DNA of 6,627 nucleotides from Oscillospiraceae bacterium (GTDB lineage Bacteria; Bacillota; Clostridia; Oscillospirales; Ruminococcaceae), in the NCBI GenBank assembly GCA_016302655.1, contig JAEDNF010000091.1:1-6627 (forward strand). Reading direction: 5' to 3'. This document shows positions 5,434-6,627 of the stretch, one piece after another (the first letter of the stretch is position 1; the number at the start of each line of letters is the position of its first letter). Position numbers and translations under genes: made by a program. The notes below the pieces were generated by a model. It searched no databases. It saw only the letters and a program-made list of their open reading frames with translations, and was not told the origin of the DNA.

Positions 5434-6252
5434 ATGATAACCGAATGCGCCGGACTTATTGATTCACTCAGAGAAAAAGCTCCGCTTATACATTGTATAA
5501 CAAACTATGTTACTGCCAACACCGTTGCAAACGGTTTGCTTGCGGCAGGAGCTTCACCGGTTATGGCGGACAGTCCGCTTGACGCCGAAGAAATTACGGA
5601 CAAGGCTTCCGCCGTACTGTTCAATATGGGTACTCTCAGCAAGGACAGGCTTAGAGCCATGCTTATATCCGGTCAGAAAGCCGCCGAAAAAAGCAAGCCG
5701 GTCGTACTCGATCCCGTAGGAGCAGGTTCTGCAGGAAACCGTCTCAGCAGTGCTATTCAGCTTCTGAGACAATACCGTTTTGCCGCAATAAGAGCAAACG
5801 CCTCCGAGATATCTGCACTTTTATCTACAAGTGCAATTAATATGAAAGCGGAAAAGGGCGTTGACAGCGCAGAAACTACACTTGAAGATAAAATAACGCT
5901 TGCCGAAAAAGCGTCAAAGCGTTTCAGCTGTACGGTAATGGTAACAGGCAGTACCGATGTAATAGCAAGCGGCAACAGGCTTGCGCTTGTGTCAAACGGA
6001 ATACCTATGATGAGCAAAATAACCGGCACAGGCTGTCTTGCCTCAGGACTTGTGGCGGCGTACTGCGCTTGCTGTACCGACAGCTTCACGGCGGCGGTTA
6101 CTGCGGCGTCGGTTATAGGAATGGTGGCTGAGATATCATCGCAGAGCGCAAAGGGAACAGGCTCGCTTTATGTCGGTATGCTTGACGCTCTGACAAATAT
6201 AGATAGTGCGACCTTTGCACAGTATGCAAAAATAGAATTTTCGGAGGTATAA
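5434..6252 (+). CDS. thiM: Hydroxyethylthiazole kinase ThiM
   Basis: ThiM phosphorylates 4-methyl-5-(2-hydroxyethyl)thiazole with ATP, the salvage route to the thiazole half of thiamin. The 272-residue length is normal. Family motifs run in order: PLIHCITNYVTANTVANGLL (17-36), GASPVMAD (39-46), LFNMGTL (62-68), VVLDPVGAG (90-98, with D93), IRANASEI (119-126), GVDS (142-145), VTG (near 170) and ITGTGCLASG, where C201 is the Cys next to the catalytic turn. The usual IRGN motif reads IRAN, a mild change. The start follows AAGGAG by 7 nt and lies 15 nt after the permease stop. The next gene's RBS is inside the last codons of thiM. It is the natural partner of ThiW but lies beyond that gene's terminator. 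thiE and thiD are not in the window. Confidence 0.95.
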   Translation: MITECAGLIDSLREKAPLIHCITNYVTANTVANGLLAAGASPVMADSPLDAEEITDKASAVLFNMGTLSKDRLRAMLISGQKAAEKSKPVVLDPVGAGSAGNRLSSAIQLLRQYRFAAIRANASEISALLSTSAINMKAEKGVDSAETTLEDKITLAEKASKRFSCTVMVTGSTDVIASGNRLALVSNGIPMMSKITGTGCLASGLVAAYCACCTDSFTAAVTAASVIGMVAEISSQSAKGTGSLYVGMLDALTNIDSATFAQYAKIEFSEV

Positions 6253-6256
6253 CGAT

Positions 6257-6627
6257 ATGTCGGCAGATATTGAAAAGGTGCGGGAATTTTTTGAGAACGA
6301 CCGTTTTGCCGTAACAAACGGAGCATATATTGATGAGATAGGAGATAAGTCTGCTGTTGTCAGTATGGCGATAGAGTCAAGGCACCGCAACGCTGTAGAT
6401 ACCGTTATGGGCGGCGCTGTATTCACGCTTGCCGACTTTGCTTTTGCGGTAGCGGCAAATCATGAAAAGGTCGGAACAGTTTCGCTCAGCGCAAATATAT
6501 CGTTCCTTAAAGCGTCAAGAGGCAGTAAGCTTATCGCAAGAGCCGAGTGCGTCCGTGACGGCAGAACGACCTGCTATTATCGTGTTACGGTTACCGATGA
6601 TACAGGCGCACTTATTTCCGAAGTGAC
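6257..6627 (+). CDS. PaaI-like hotdog-fold acyl-CoA thioesterase, 3' end outside window
   Basis: The first 123 codons of a small hotdog protein of the PaaI/YbgC-like thioesterase group are visible; such proteins are usually 125-145 residues, so little is missing. The central helix motif MGGAVFTLADFAFAVAANH (51-69) is typical and keeps the catalytic-type Asp, D60. N45 precedes it at the expected spacing. The usual HGG is MGG here, and the glycine normally found in the N-x-x-G position is D48. The strand pattern SLSANISFLKASRGSKLIA (77-95) is the standard second half. The start follows GGAGG (6243-6247) by 9 nt, and the RBS lies inside the end of thiM, only 4 nt upstream of the ATG region, so the two genes are co-translated. 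The substrate is unknown. A role in thiamin metabolism rests on context only. Confidence 0.85.
   Translation, partial: MSADIEKVREFFENDRFAVTNGAYIDEIGDKSAVVSMAIESRHRNAVDTVMGGAVFTLADFAFAVAANHEKVGTVSLSANISFLKASRGSKLIARAECVRDGRTTCYYRVTVTDDTGALISEV

Noticed and set aside
1..6627. Mobile elements, CRISPR arrays, tRNA or rRNA genes, toxin-antitoxin or defence genes
   Set aside because: No transposase or integrase motif, no regular spaced repeats, no RNA gene consensus and no unexplained gene-sized gap were seen; every gap holds promoters, the riboswitch or terminators.

Overview
The window looks like chromosome from a Gram-positive, spore-lineage gut or rumen Clostridia (Bacillota), probably a Ruminococcus/[Eubacterium] siraeum-type fibre user. 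The evidence is a GH94 cellobiose phosphorylase with strongly biased codons, a cotJABC spore-coat operon behind a sigma-E-like promoter, an ECF-type ThiW thiazole transporter under a TPP riboswitch, and AGGAGG-type ribosome binding sites throughout. The genus is an inference from gene content and style, not from a marker gene.

Layout. (1) 1-269: regulatory DNA without a gene. It holds a near-consensus promoter (TTGAAA-17-TATAAT), a LacI/CcpA-like operator between its -35 and -10, an upstream inverted repeat and a leader hairpin. (2) 270-2663 (+): cellobiose phosphorylase, apparently monocistronic and closed by a 13-bp hairpin. (3) 2798-3440 (-): cotJA-cotJB-cotJC, tightly packed. cotJC breaks off after about 63 conserved residues and runs straight into a hairpin that supplies its stop codon, so the manganese-catalase core is lost. 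(4) 3441-3787: divergent control region, with the cotJ sigma-E-like promoter pointing left and a TTGACA-17-TATACT promoter plus TPP riboswitch pointing right. (5) 3788-4333 (+): thiW, followed by a strong intrinsic terminator. (6) 4403-6627 (+): a second transcription unit with its own promoter, holding an AEC-family permease, thiM (hydroxyethylthiazole kinase) and a PaaI-like hotdog thioesterase cut by the window end.

How the genes work together. ThiW should import the thiazole moiety of thiamin (HET) with a shared ECF module encoded elsewhere, and ThiM phosphorylates it, so the right half is a thiazole-salvage locus. Only thiW sits behind the TPP riboswitch. thiM is separated from it by a terminator and a new promoter, and is coupled instead to an AEC permease and a hotdog protein. 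The left half is a separate carbon-catabolic unit that phosphorolyses cellobiose to glucose-1-phosphate and glucose.

I found no mobile element, CRISPR array, tRNA or rRNA, and no clear sign of a wholly new system. The points most worth following are the truncated cotJC, the split control of thiazole import and phosphorylation, and the AEC-thiM-hotdog gene set.
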